A DNA stretch of 34,185 nt from contig CAYQDM010000025.1 in the NCBI GenBank assembly GCA_964416305.1, forward strand, positions 1 to 34,185. Direction: 5' to 3'. Shown piece by piece: positions 25,439-32,375 of this stretch. Position 1 is the first letter of the stretch. Each line of letters begins with the position of its first letter. The DNA is from Acidaminobacter sp964416305. Its GTDB lineage: Bacteria > Bacillota > Clostridia > Peptostreptococcales > Acidaminobacteraceae. The notes under the pieces are model-generated. The model was not told the origin of the DNA and ran no database searches. It saw only the letters and a list, made by a program, of their open reading frames with translations. Both the position numbers and the translations under genes were made by a program.

Positions 25439-25792
25439 GGGCGGACCTCCTTGAATGATTAGGACGGAACTCAGTGTCAGCGGCTTAAGCCTGATGACGC
25501 CGACTCCCCTCGTCTGCATCATCTTTTACTATGACACCTTTGTCATTAATAGAATTTTATTATAGGTTGCCTTGAATGTAAAGGCGTTATTCTCTAAAAA
25601 ACATAGCGAATTATTGTCAATAGATGACAAAATTTTATTGACCGCCTCAATTCCGTCAATTTCAGAGCTCATTATGATCATATTAAAACGCCCAAAATAC
25701 CGCACCCATGAGGTATAATATAATAAAGTTTATAGGTTTCACATGCCACACTTTCGGTCAATCAAGCTATTCTACTTTTAAGGGGGCTTTTT
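25439..25792. promoter_or_regulatory. Divergent control region between moeA and mogA
   Basis: The 354-base gap carries possible -10 boxes for both sides (TATAAT on minus at 25564-25559; overlapping TATAAT on plus at 25714-25724), neither with a convincing -35. Three palindromes have TGAC/GTCA half-sites: ATGACA-4-TGTCAT at 25531-25546, TTGTCA-5-TGACAA at 25614-25630, and ATTGAC-12-GTCAAT at 25637-25660. They may bind a shared regulator. Near moeA the leader also holds the palindrome GGCTTAAGCC within a GTCA...TGAC frame. I do not see a Moco riboswitch. Confidence 0.45.
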
Positions 25793-26371
25793 ATGTCTAC
25801 AAAAACCGCATATCGCATAGCCGTTTTGACCGCCAGTGATAAAGGCGCCAAGGGCGAACGCGAAGACGCCAGCGGCGACCTGATCCGAGCCACAATGCAG
25901 TCAGAAGGCTACGAGATCGCCGAATCAGTCCTCGTGGCGGATGAACGGGATGAAATCGCGGCGCATTTAAGACGCCTCAGTGACTCAGGGGAGATTGACC
26001 TCATTCTGACCACCGGCGGCACGGGCTTTTCTCCGAGAGATTTTACGCCTGAGGCAACAAAAGATGTTATTGACAGGGAAGTCCCAGGCATCCCTGAGGC
26101 CATGCGCCGACGCAGCATGGAGATCACGCCCCGCGGCATGCTCTCGCGCGCCGCAGCCGGAATCAGGGGCAGAACGCTGATTGTAAACCTTCCAGGAAGC
26201 CCAAAGGCCGTCGCGGAAAATCTCGAGGTCCTGCTGCAGTCCCTGGAGCACGCTCTCGACATCCTGGTGGGCACTGCCCGTGATTGCGCCAGGGATCGGG
26301 ATCATGAAGACAAACATGAACACAGTCACGAGCACCCTCATGAACACCAGGAAATTAAACACCCGCACTAA
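25793..26371 (+). CDS. MogA/MoaB-type molybdopterin adenylyltransferase with His-rich tail
   Basis: The 192-residue protein matches the MogA/MoaB fold: VLTASDKGAKGEREDASG, LILTTGGTGFSPRDFTPEAT and IVNLPGSPKAVAENL are the family motifs. It adenylylates molybdopterin before MoeA adds molybdate. The last 22 residues (171-192) consist mainly of His, Glu and Asp, with about nine histidines, a likely metal-binding tail that is unusual for the family. ATG 25793-25795 has a G-rich site (AAGGGGGC). The gene is divergent from moeA and ends in its own terminator. Confidence 0.92.
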   Translation: MSTKTAYRIAVLTASDKGAKGEREDASGDLIRATMQSEGYEIAESVLVADERDEIAAHLRRLSDSGEIDLILTTGGTGFSPRDFTPEATKDVIDREVPGIPEAMRRRSMEITPRGMLSRAAAGIRGRTLIVNLPGSPKAVAENLEVLLQSLEHALDILVGTARDCARDRDHEDKHEHSHEHPHEHQEIKHPH

Positions 26372-26377
26372 TGATAG

Positions 26378-26408
26378 AAAGGGCCAGATTAGGCCCTTTT
26401 TCATTTTT
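26378..26408 (+). terminator. Terminator of the mogA/moaB gene
   Basis: AAAGGGCC (26378-26385) pairs perfectly with GGCCCTTT (26392-26399) around a six-base loop and is followed by TTCATTTTTT. It starts seven bases after the stop codon. Confidence 0.88.
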
Positions 26409-26413
26409 TGGAA

Positions 26414-26440
26414 GAAACTCGGTGTCTGGCACCGAGTTTC
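26414..26440. repeat. Perfect palindrome of the GGTGTCTG family
   Basis: GAAACTCGGTG (26414-26424) and CACCGAGTTTC (26430-26440) form an 11-bp stem with a five-base loop, TCTGG. It shares GGTGTCTG and CCGAGTT with the pair at 12151-12236. No T run follows, so termination is not its obvious role. Confidence 0.65.
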
Positions 26441-26442
26441 GC

Positions 26443-26573
26443 CAGGCTGCACTTCGGTATCGGGCTGCGCCTTTTTTTGTAATACACTTTCTCACACAAC
26501 CGACGTGCACCTCGCTTCGCCCACAGCCTCGCTGCGCGCGGCCGCAGGCTGCACTTCGGTATCGGGCTGCGCC
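26443..26573. repeat. 29-bp direct repeat in a G+C-rich stretch
   Basis: Positions 26443-26471 and 26545-26573 are identical over 29 bases, at a period of 102. The copies start CAGGCTGCACTTCGG and end GGGCTGCGCC. The intervening DNA is more G+C-rich than its surroundings and is not coding by any convincing frame. Two copies are too few for a CRISPR array. Confidence 0.75.
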
Positions 26574-26577
26574 CTAT

Positions 26578-26643
26578 ACAAACAAAAGTGTTCCCACCCT
26601 CCTGAGAGCAAGCTCTCCGAAGGGCGGGAACACTTTTGTTTGT
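26578..26643. repeat. 66-base near-perfect palindrome with inner hairpin
   Basis: The 23-bp arms 26578-26600 and 26621-26643 pair with a single A-C mismatch (26596/26625); they contain AAAAGTGTTCCC and its complement. The 20-base loop holds a second perfect hairpin, GAGAGC-AA-GCTCTC (26604-26617). It lies between the convergent mogA and panD genes, 14 bases after panD. It may stop transcription from both sides, but neither side has a T run. Confidence 0.75.
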
Positions 26644-26656
26644 GCACGTCACAGCT

Positions 26657-27040
26657 TTACATAATCTCTCCATGGGTCTCATGATCTGTAATTTCGCTGA
26701 TGGCATTTTTATCATTGACGAAGACGACAGATGGCTTGAAGGTCTTCGCCTCTTCCGCGTCTATCCAGCAATAGGCAATGATGATAACGTTATCGCCTAC
26801 ATGGACATGTCTTGCAGCGGCGCCATTCAGACAAATGACGCCGGAACCAGCCTCACCCTCAATGACATAAGTCTCCAGGCGCGCACCATTATTGTTATTG
26901 ACAATTTGTACCCGCTCACCTGGCAAAATACCGGAAGCCTCGAGCAACAACTTGTCTATGGTAATACTGCCAACATAATTCAGGTTGGCCTCCGTGACCG
27001 TTGCCCTGTGAATTTTTGCTTTGAACATATTGAGCATCAT
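26657..27040 (-). CDS. panD: Aspartate 1-decarboxylase proenzyme
   Basis: PanD makes beta-alanine from aspartate with a pyruvoyl group formed by self-cleavage. The 127-residue protein has the cleavage site Gly24-Ser25 in NYVGSITID, and AKIHRATVTEANLNY before it; the NGAAARHVHVGDNVIIIAY segment is also typical. ATG 27038-27040 follows GAGGTG and lies one base after the panC stop. It is the last gene of the pan operon. The C-terminus (about 10 residues past the core) is slightly long. Confidence 0.96.
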   Translation of the reverse strand: MMLNMFKAKIHRATVTEANLNYVGSITIDKLLLEASGILPGERVQIVNNNNGARLETYVIEGEAGSGVICLNGAAARHVHVGDNVIIIAYCWIDAEEAKTFKPSVVFVNDKNAISEITDHETHGEIM

Positions 27041-27041
27041 C

Positions 27042-27893
27042 TTAATTCACCTCAATCTGAAGGTTGTCAATCAACCTTGGTTTTCCCACTTTGACCGCCA
27101 GCGCGATCAGGATTTTCCCTGACAAGACTTCTACCGGTGCCAAGGTCATAGCATCCACAATCTCAATGTAGTCAATCACAGCAGAAGACACAGCACCTAT
27201 GCGCTCCGCTATAGCCCTGCGAACAGCCTCCGCGCTGCGCTCTCCTGCCTCAATCAGAGCCTTGGCCATGAAGAGACTTTGTGACAGCACCAACGCGTCC
27301 GTCCGTTTGGTCTCGCTCAGGTAGACATTTCGGGAGCTGAGTGCAAGACCGTCGGTTTCTCTCACAATTGGGCACGCCACAATTTCAAGATCGAAATTGA
27401 GATCCATGGCCATGCGCCGGATAACAGCGACCTGCTGGGCATCCTTTATTCCAAAATAGGCGCGTTCCGGGGCGACAATATTAAACAATTTGCTGACCAC
27501 CGTCGCGACGCCGCGAAAATGTCCCGGTCTGCTGGCACCGCAGAGTCTGCCGGTCAATTCGCCCTCCACGTCCACGTAGGTGGCGTAACCGGACGGATAC
27601 ATGTCTTCCGCCTCAGGCGCGAAGATGAAATCCACACCTTCGAGATCCAGCAGCGCCGCATCCCGCTCAAAATCACGGGGATAGCTGGCCAGATCCTCAT
27701 TGGGTCCAAATTGTGTCGGATTCACAAAAATGCTGACGACGACGATGTCATTATTCCGGCGCGCCTCCCTCACCAGGGACAAATGGCCTTCGTGCAGGTA
27801 GCCCATAGTAGGCACCAGACCTACAGATTTTCCTTCTTTTTTCAACGCCTTCAGCGTTTGTGTCAAGGCGCGGGGGTTTTTAACCACTTCCAT
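27042..27893 (-). CDS. panC: Pantothenate synthetase
   Basis: PanC joins pantoate and beta-alanine with ATP to give pantothenate. The 283-residue protein has VPTMGYLHEGHLSLV with the HIGH-like motif, FVNPTQFGPNEDLASYPRD, RPGHFRGVATVVSKLFNIV, YFGIKDAQQVAVIRRM and DGLALSSRNVYLS. ATG 27891-27893 follows GGAGG by nine bases. A 100-base gap with a GGCC hairpin separates it from panB. Confidence 0.97.
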   Translation of the reverse strand: MEVVKNPRALTQTLKALKKEGKSVGLVPTMGYLHEGHLSLVREARRNNDIVVVSIFVNPTQFGPNEDLASYPRDFERDAALLDLEGVDFIFAPEAEDMYPSGYATYVDVEGELTGRLCGASRPGHFRGVATVVSKLFNIVAPERAYFGIKDAQQVAVIRRMAMDLNFDLEIVACPIVRETDGLALSSRNVYLSETKRTDALVLSQSLFMAKALIEAGERSAEAVRRAIAERIGAVSSAVIDYIEIVDAMTLAPVEVLSGKILIALAVKVGKPRLIDNLQIEVN

Positions 27894-27993
27894 GTTGGTA
27901 TTCCTCCAATTTAAGGGGCCTATCAGGCCTGAATTTCAGTTTGCTTCAACTTTTGAAGAACCGGCACCATCGGCAAAAAAGCCTTTGGCTCTG

Positions 27994-28830
27994 CTAGTAG
28001 AGCTTCTCGAGCACCTCGTCCTCTATGCCGAAGGTGTGCTCCGGCCCCGGAAACGCGCCGCTGTTGATCTCGCGGACATAGGCCTCAGCCGCCGCCTCAA
28101 TCTGCTCACCGACACTGGCGAACTGCTTCACAAATTTCGGCGTAAAGGATTTGAACATGCCTATCATGTCCTGGATGACCAGCACCTGACCGTCACAGTC
28201 CGCGCCGGCGCCAATGCCAATGGTCGGAATTTCAAGTTTTTCACTGATCACCTTTGCCAGCTTCGCAGGGATGCATTCAAGTACAATCGCGCACGCCCCG
28301 GCTTCCTGAACCGCCAGCGCATCCTCAATCAGCTTTTTCGCCTGATCCAGGCTTTTGCCCTGCACTTTGAAACCACCAAACACATTCACCGACTGCGGTG
28401 TCAGCCCAATGTGTGCAACGACCGGAATCTGTGCCCTGACAATGGTCCTGATGGTCTCCGCCATCTCGACCCCGCCCTCGATTTTCACCGCGTCCACCAG
28501 CGCCTCCCGAACGAAGCGCCCGGCATTTCGTACTGCCTCTTCAACCGTGATGTGATACGAGAGAAATGGCATGTCCGCAATGAGAAAGGCGTTTTTCGTT
28601 CCTCTGCGCACGGCCTTGGTGTGATGGATCATGTCCTCCATAGTCACTTGCAGGGTATTTTCATAGCCCAGCATGGTCATGCCCAGGGAGTCTCCGACCA
28701 ACAAGCTGTCTACGCCGGCATCATCCAGCAGTTTGGCCATGCTGTAATCATAGGCGGTCAGCATGGCGATTTTCTCGCCGCGCGCCTTAAATGCCTTGAA
28801 ATCTCGGACTGTAAATTTTTTATCTTTCAT
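27994..28830 (-). CDS. panB: 3-methyl-2-oxobutanoate hydroxymethyltransferase
   Basis: PanB forms ketopantoate from alpha-ketoisovalerate and methylene-tetrahydrofolate. The 278-residue protein has MLTAYDYSMAKLLDDAGVD, LVGDSLGMTMLGYENTL, DMPFLSYH, VKIEGG, HIGLTPQSVNVFGGFK, LECIPAKLA and TIGIGAGADCDGQVLV. I chose ATG 28828-28830 because GGAGG lies nine bases upstream; an ATG three codons earlier abuts that site. The first 11 bases overlap the end of the reductase gene. Confidence 0.97.
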   Translation of the reverse strand: MKDKKFTVRDFKAFKARGEKIAMLTAYDYSMAKLLDDAGVDSLLVGDSLGMTMLGYENTLQVTMEDMIHHTKAVRRGTKNAFLIADMPFLSYHITVEEAVRNAGRFVREALVDAVKIEGGVEMAETIRTIVRAQIPVVAHIGLTPQSVNVFGGFKVQGKSLDQAKKLIEDALAVQEAGACAIVLECIPAKLAKVISEKLEIPTIGIGAGADCDGQVLVIQDMIGMFKSFTPKFVKQFASVGEQIEAAAEAYVREINSGAFPGPEHTFGIEDEVLEKLY

Positions 28831-29758
28831 GCTTGGCATCCTCCTTCGCGAGCAAGGCCTTGAGCTCGGCCGCTGCCCCCGGATCCTTGGTCAATTTGCA
28901 TCTCATTGCCAGCGACAGCGTTGCCTCGGAAAGGGACTTGTAAAGCACCGCTGTTTCAGGTAAGGTTCCGGTGTTCAGAACATCCATGGCATCGAGAGCC
29001 TCCAGCGCCTCAAGATGCTTTGCCACCGTGGCGACATCTCCTCTGGCGACCGGCCCCGTCAGTGCCTTCTCCGCCCCTGAGCGCGCCACATTGTCCACGC
29101 TCCCGTATACCAGCGGCATCAGCCCTCGTCTGGCCTCTTCCTCGGTAAAACCAACCTGTTCAAACAATTGAATCGCTGCATCCAGCAAGGTCACGACGAA
29201 ATTTGAGGCAAATACCGCCCCGGCGTGGTACAGCGCTTTGTTCTCCGCCTCAATCCTTACAAAGCTTATGCCGATGGTCGCCAGCCAACCCTCAAAGCCG
29301 CCTCCCGGCATCACTTCCGCTGAAAACAGCGACTCCCCGAAGGCGTTTCTGGCTCGCTCAATTTCCGACACCGATTGCAGCGGGTGCAGCGTTGCCGTTT
29401 CAAAACCGGCGGCCGCCAGCGTGTCGAGTGCTAAAACGCTATGGGCACCGCTCATATGGACGAAGATAGGGTGGTATGAAGCCCCAGGATCGCGTCGCGG
29501 GCTGCTTTTGGCAAGTCTTTCTGCCAATTCCGCTGCCAGTGGTTCTATTTGATCATCCACCACCGTGAGAAAAATGAGCTCCGAGTCCCGGATCAGTTCC
29601 AAAGGATCCAGAAAAGCCTTGCTGTCCGTCAGCGCAGCGGCTGCACAGGCAGAACCGTAAGTCCTGCTGGCGTATCCTGTGATGGTCTCGCCCCGATCCT
29701 TCAAAAAAAGACCAAAGGACGTTCCAACCTTGCCTGCACCTATGATCCCGATCCTCAT
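28820..29758 (-). CDS. panG: Rossmann/DUF2520 reductase, probable PanG-type ketopantoate reductase
   Basis: The 312-residue protein starts with the dinucleotide motif IGIIGAGKVGTSFG and has a C-terminal helical DUF2520 domain with HPLQSVS and KALYHAGAVFASNFVVTLLDAA. The classic PanE is absent from the operon, and a DUF2520-type enzyme named PanG is described as its replacement in Francisella and some Firmicutes. Together with panB it would reduce ketopantoate to pantoate. Its first position in the operon and the 11-base overlap with panB support this; activity is not proven. ATG 29756-29758 is preceded by AAAGGATGA. Confidence 0.85.
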   Translation of the reverse strand: MRIGIIGAGKVGTSFGLFLKDRGETITGYASRTYGSACAAAALTDSKAFLDPLELIRDSELIFLTVVDDQIEPLAAELAERLAKSSPRRDPGASYHPIFVHMSGAHSVLALDTLAAAGFETATLHPLQSVSEIERARNAFGESLFSAEVMPGGGFEGWLATIGISFVRIEAENKALYHAGAVFASNFVVTLLDAAIQLFEQVGFTEEEARRGLMPLVYGSVDNVARSGAEKALTGPVARGDVATVAKHLEALEALDAMDVLNTGTLPETAVLYKSLSEATLSLAMRCKLTKDPGAAAELKALLAKEDAKHER

Positions 29759-29765
29759 GGAGCAC

Positions 29766-30011
29766 TCATCCTTTCATAAAAGTGAAACTGGGGGTCGACA
29801 GGCCAAAGGCCGCTGACACCAATTTCCTTCTTTGAATCATTCTTACCCAAAAACACAAAAATGACCCGCCCCAGAACAGGACGAGCCGCACGCCAAAAAA
29901 GGCGATTGAATCACGATGTCTGTCTCTGGCCGCGCTGGCTCTGAGCAGTTTTGAGGTCTTTCCCAGAATTTCTGTTTGTTCACAAAGGGTATGGCGCACG
30001 AGGGCTGCCAT
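29766..30011 (-). CDS. Possible small membrane protein or leader ORF before panG
   Basis: An 81-residue frame starts ATG 30009-30011, only about two bases after the predicted transcription start of the pan operon, so it would be translated from a nearly leaderless mRNA. It ends ATG AAA GGA TGA; this end overlaps the ribosome site of panG, whose ATG follows seven bases later. One hydrophobic stretch (IAFFGVRLVLFWGG and onward, about 41-62) could be a membrane segment. I recognise no family, and base composition does not clearly show coding, so this may be chance. Confidence 0.3.
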   Translation of the reverse strand: MAALVRHTLCEQTEILGKTSKLLRASAARDRHRDSIAFFGVRLVLFWGGSFLCFWVRMIQRRKLVSAAFGLSTPSFTFMKG

Positions 30012-30019
30012 CCAAGGAA

Positions 30020-30047
30020 ATTTTATCACAGAAATTTCGAATGTAAA
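30020..30047 (-). promoter_or_regulatory. Promoter of the pan operon
   Basis: On the minus strand TTTACA (30047-30042) and TAAAAT (30025-30020) are 16 bases apart, with a TG one base before the -10 (TGATAAAAT). Transcription should start near 30013, about 255 bases before panG. Confidence 0.65.
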
Positions 30048-30104
30048 GTTTTTTCTAAGTCGACGTTTACCCTACAAATGACCGCCGCAAAGACAACTTG
30101 AGAT

Positions 30105-31316
30105 TTAAACCGCGTTTCTCCTGTTCTTCTCAGGGCTGAACCACACGTAAAACCCTATCATGAGCAGCGCTGCCAGCAGTGCCATACCTGCGCCAAAATA
30201 AAACGGTGCCTGATTGTCCACGCGGTCATAGAGAAGACCCGCGATCAGACCGGCCGGCAGCAGCGTGATCCCAACCAGACTGTTGTAAAGTCCCAGGCCA
30301 GTCCCGCGTACGTCTCGTCTGACAAGATCTGAAACCAGCGCCTTTTGTGTCCCGTCCGTTAAGGCGCTATACAGTCCGTAGAGCGCAAAAAGCAATACGA
30401 CCGAAGGAAGTTTGACCACTTGGCCAAACCCAAAATAAATCCCTGCATAAAGCAGATAACCGGCAATGATCAATCGCTCTCTGCCGATCCGGTCTGAGAG
30501 CATCCCGGCCGGTACCGAAAAGAGCACCGAGACGCTGTTAAAGACCAGATAGAGCATTGGGATCCACTGCGCCCGCACCCCCAGATCGCCCGCTTTGACG
30601 AGAAGCAGGGCATCCGTTGAATTTCCGAGGGTGAATAGAAACACAATCCCCAAAAACGCGTAATAGCGACCCGAAAAATCCCGAAGTTGGATCTTTCCAA
30701 GCTTATGCGCTTCTGTCTGCCTTCTCTCCTTGACGAAGGCCAGAATGGAGACAACACCGAAAGCTGCAGGAATTCCAGCGAATATGAAGACTTTGCGATA
30801 ATCCCCTGGATACAGAAGCAGTACCCCTGCCGCAAGTAGCGGACCGAGGATCGCGCCGCTGTTATCCATGGCTTTGTGAAAGCCAAAGCCCTTTCCCCTC
30901 TCGCCTTCTTCTGTGGAGGCAGCGATCAGGCTGTCTCTGGGGGCAGTGCGAATGCCCTTTCCAACCCGTTCGGCAAACCGGATGCCCAGCACTTGAAATG
31001 GCGAAGCCGCGAAAGCGAACAGCGGGGATAAGATCGCAGTGAACAAATACCCCACAAGCATAAAGGGTTTGTTTTTTCTGATTTTGTCACTCCACCAGCC
31101 TGAAAGCGCTTTCAGAACCGACGCAGTGCTCTCTGCGATCCCTTCAATAAGCGACAATTCGGTTTTGGTGGCACCCAAGGACATCAAGAAGAGCGGCATG
31201 ACCGCATAGATCATCTTGGTTGTTGTATCCGTGAGAAAGCTGGTGAGTCCAATAAAAAAGATGTTTCTTTCAAGTCCAAAGATGCGCTTATGCTTTGTTG
31301 GCGGATTGGGAACCAT
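30105..31316 (-). CDS. Major facilitator superfamily transporter
   Basis: A 403-residue membrane protein with about twelve helices. The family pattern is clear: an N-terminal half with FLTDTTTKMIYAVMPLFL, the cytoplasmic loop GWWSDKIRKNK, AERVGKGIRTAPRDSLIA and GKGFGFHKAMDNSGAILGP, and the second-half loop SVPAGMLSDRIGRERLI. The RxxGxGxRxxPRDSL element occurs in a subgroup of MFS proteins in anaerobes whose substrate is unknown, so drug or metabolite export is only a guess. ATG 31314-31316 follows AGAGGG by eight bases. It is divergent from the ThrE-type genes. Confidence 0.92.
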   Translation of the reverse strand: MVPNPPTKHKRIFGLERNIFFIGLTSFLTDTTTKMIYAVMPLFLMSLGATKTELSLIEGIAESTASVLKALSGWWSDKIRKNKPFMLVGYLFTAILSPLFAFAASPFQVLGIRFAERVGKGIRTAPRDSLIAASTEEGERGKGFGFHKAMDNSGAILGPLLAAGVLLLYPGDYRKVFIFAGIPAAFGVVSILAFVKERRQTEAHKLGKIQLRDFSGRYYAFLGIVFLFTLGNSTDALLLVKAGDLGVRAQWIPMLYLVFNSVSVLFSVPAGMLSDRIGRERLIIAGYLLYAGIYFGFGQVVKLPSVVLLFALYGLYSALTDGTQKALVSDLVRRDVRGTGLGLYNSLVGITLLPAGLIAGLLYDRVDNQAPFYFGAGMALLAALLMIGFYVWFSPEKNRRNAV

Positions 31317-31362
31317 CGGCCAAACCCTCTTTCTTGAAATGACTTATGCTGTTAACTGACTA

Positions 31363-31392
31363 TTGCATCCGCTAAACCAATCATGACATAAT
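31363..31392 (+). promoter_or_regulatory. Candidate promoter of the ThrE-type exporter genes
   Basis: TTGCAT (31363-31368) and CATAAT (31387-31392) are 18 bases apart, with TG one base before the -10 (TGACATAAT). It lies about 190 bases upstream of the first gene. The long leader has no structure I can name. Confidence 0.4.
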
Positions 31393-31583
31393 GGGGTTAA
31401 CGCAGTGGTGTTTGGAGTCTGTCATGCGGGCCTTCCGGGTGTCGATCTGATGACTACAGTTTATCACACTTCGAACCCTGTTACATACTGGCGCAGCGCC
31501 TCAAACAATGCATCTCAGAAGTTTCAAAAGAGGCGGCGCCAAAACACGAACATATCAAAAAAATTTCTGAGGAGGTGCCCGCT

Positions 31584-32375
31584 CTGGAACGCTACGAAAT
31601 AAACGAGTTGCTTCTCTTTGCTTCTCTGGCGGGTCGAGTCCTGCTGGAGAACGGTGCGGAAACCTACCGGGCTGAAAGTACCGTTGAGCATATTCTCAGT
31701 TCAAGGGGTGTCAGCAATATTCAGGCCTTTGTGATTCCTACGGCCATTTTTTTATCTATCGAATATGAGAATGAGCTGTTTAGCCACATTGAAAGGAATA
31801 AACGCATTGGAATTGACCTGATGAGAATCACCAGGGTGAATGATCTAAGCCGGGAGTTCTCGGCCAGCGACATGAGTGTTGCCGAGGCTAAAATCAAGCT
31901 GAACGACATTAAGAAATCCTCACAGTATAATTTGTGGACCCGACTTTTGTTCGCCGGGGTGGGCAGCAGCTTTTTCACTCTGATGTATAATGGCGGTTTC
32001 GTGGAGTTTGGAGGCGCCATGATCGCTTCTGTCATCACCACCGCGGTCACAGAGTTCCTTTTCGCCCTCGACGCAAGCCTGTTTATGCGCAATATCTTCG
32101 GCGGCGTGGTTGCAGCAGCCGCGTCTATAGCTTTTTCCGTATTATGCGTCCTCCTGGGGATCCAGGTGGATATGAACATCATAATCATAGGTGCCATCAT
32201 GACCATGGTGCCTGGTGTCGCTATCACAAACGCCGTCAGAGATTCCATTTCCGGTGATTACGTTTCAGGGATGTCACGAACCTCCGAGGCCATTGTCATT
32301 TCGGTCGCTCTGGTCCTGGGTGTCGCCGTCACGCTAAACGGCGCGAGATTACTGCTTGGGGGGTTGATGCCATGA
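31584..32375 (+). CDS. ThrE/YjjP-type threonine/serine exporter, large part
   Basis: The 263-residue protein belongs to the ThrE_1 (DUF1212) family. It has a cytosolic N-terminal part with LLENGAETYRAESTVEHI, followed by about five membrane helices with GGAMIASVITTAVTEFL and GAIMTMVPGVAITNAVRDSISGDYVSG. Paired with the next gene it would export threonine, serine or a related metabolite. The start is unusual: the only codon at good distance (eight bases) from the perfect GAGGAGG is CTG 31584-31586; GTG 31575-31577 lies within that site. The stop overlaps the next ATG (ATGA). Confidence 0.88.
   Translation: MERYEINELLLFASLAGRVLLENGAETYRAESTVEHILSSRGVSNIQAFVIPTAIFLSIEYENELFSHIERNKRIGIDLMRITRVNDLSREFSASDMSVAEAKIKLNDIKKSSQYNLWTRLLFAGVGSSFFTLMYNGGFVEFGGAMIASVITTAVTEFLFALDASLFMRNIFGGVVAAAASIAFSVLCVLLGIQVDMNIIIIGAIMTMVPGVAITNAVRDSISGDYVSGMSRTSEAIVISVALVLGVAVTLNGARLLLGGLMP

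Larger units (their letters stand above)
29759..30104 (-). other. Leader and promoter gap between MFS and panG genes
   Basis: The 346-base gap holds the sigma-A-type promoter at 30020-30047, the small ORF listed separately, a CGCC-TTTTTT-GGCG mini-hairpin near 29893 and a GGTGTCAG octamer near 29813-29820. No terminator for the MFS gene was found between 30050 and 30104. Confidence 0.5.

Noticed and set aside
25439..25560. Molybdenum cofactor riboswitch before moeA
   Set aside because: The leader has a small hairpin but not the multi-stem architecture with conserved loops expected for that class.
26443..26573. Possible CRISPR array
   Set aside because: Only two copies of the 29-bp repeat with a 73-base spacer, no cas genes, and other palindromes in the same stretch.
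26371..26715. Short frames across the repeat knot, with repeated peptide segments
   Set aside because: The peptide repeats simply reflect the DNA direct repeat; no ribosome site or conserved motif.
27892..28863. 323-codon plus-strand frame opposite panB
   Set aside because: panB is unmistakable on the minus strand, and the antisense product has no domain I recognise.
29759..30047. T-box or other known riboswitch in the pan leader
   Set aside because: No T-box sequence (UGGNACC-like with antiterminator) and no conserved class recognised.
31405..31602. 65-codon frame before the ThrE-type gene
   Set aside because: Overlaps the leader and the start of the exporter gene in another frame and has no ribosome site.
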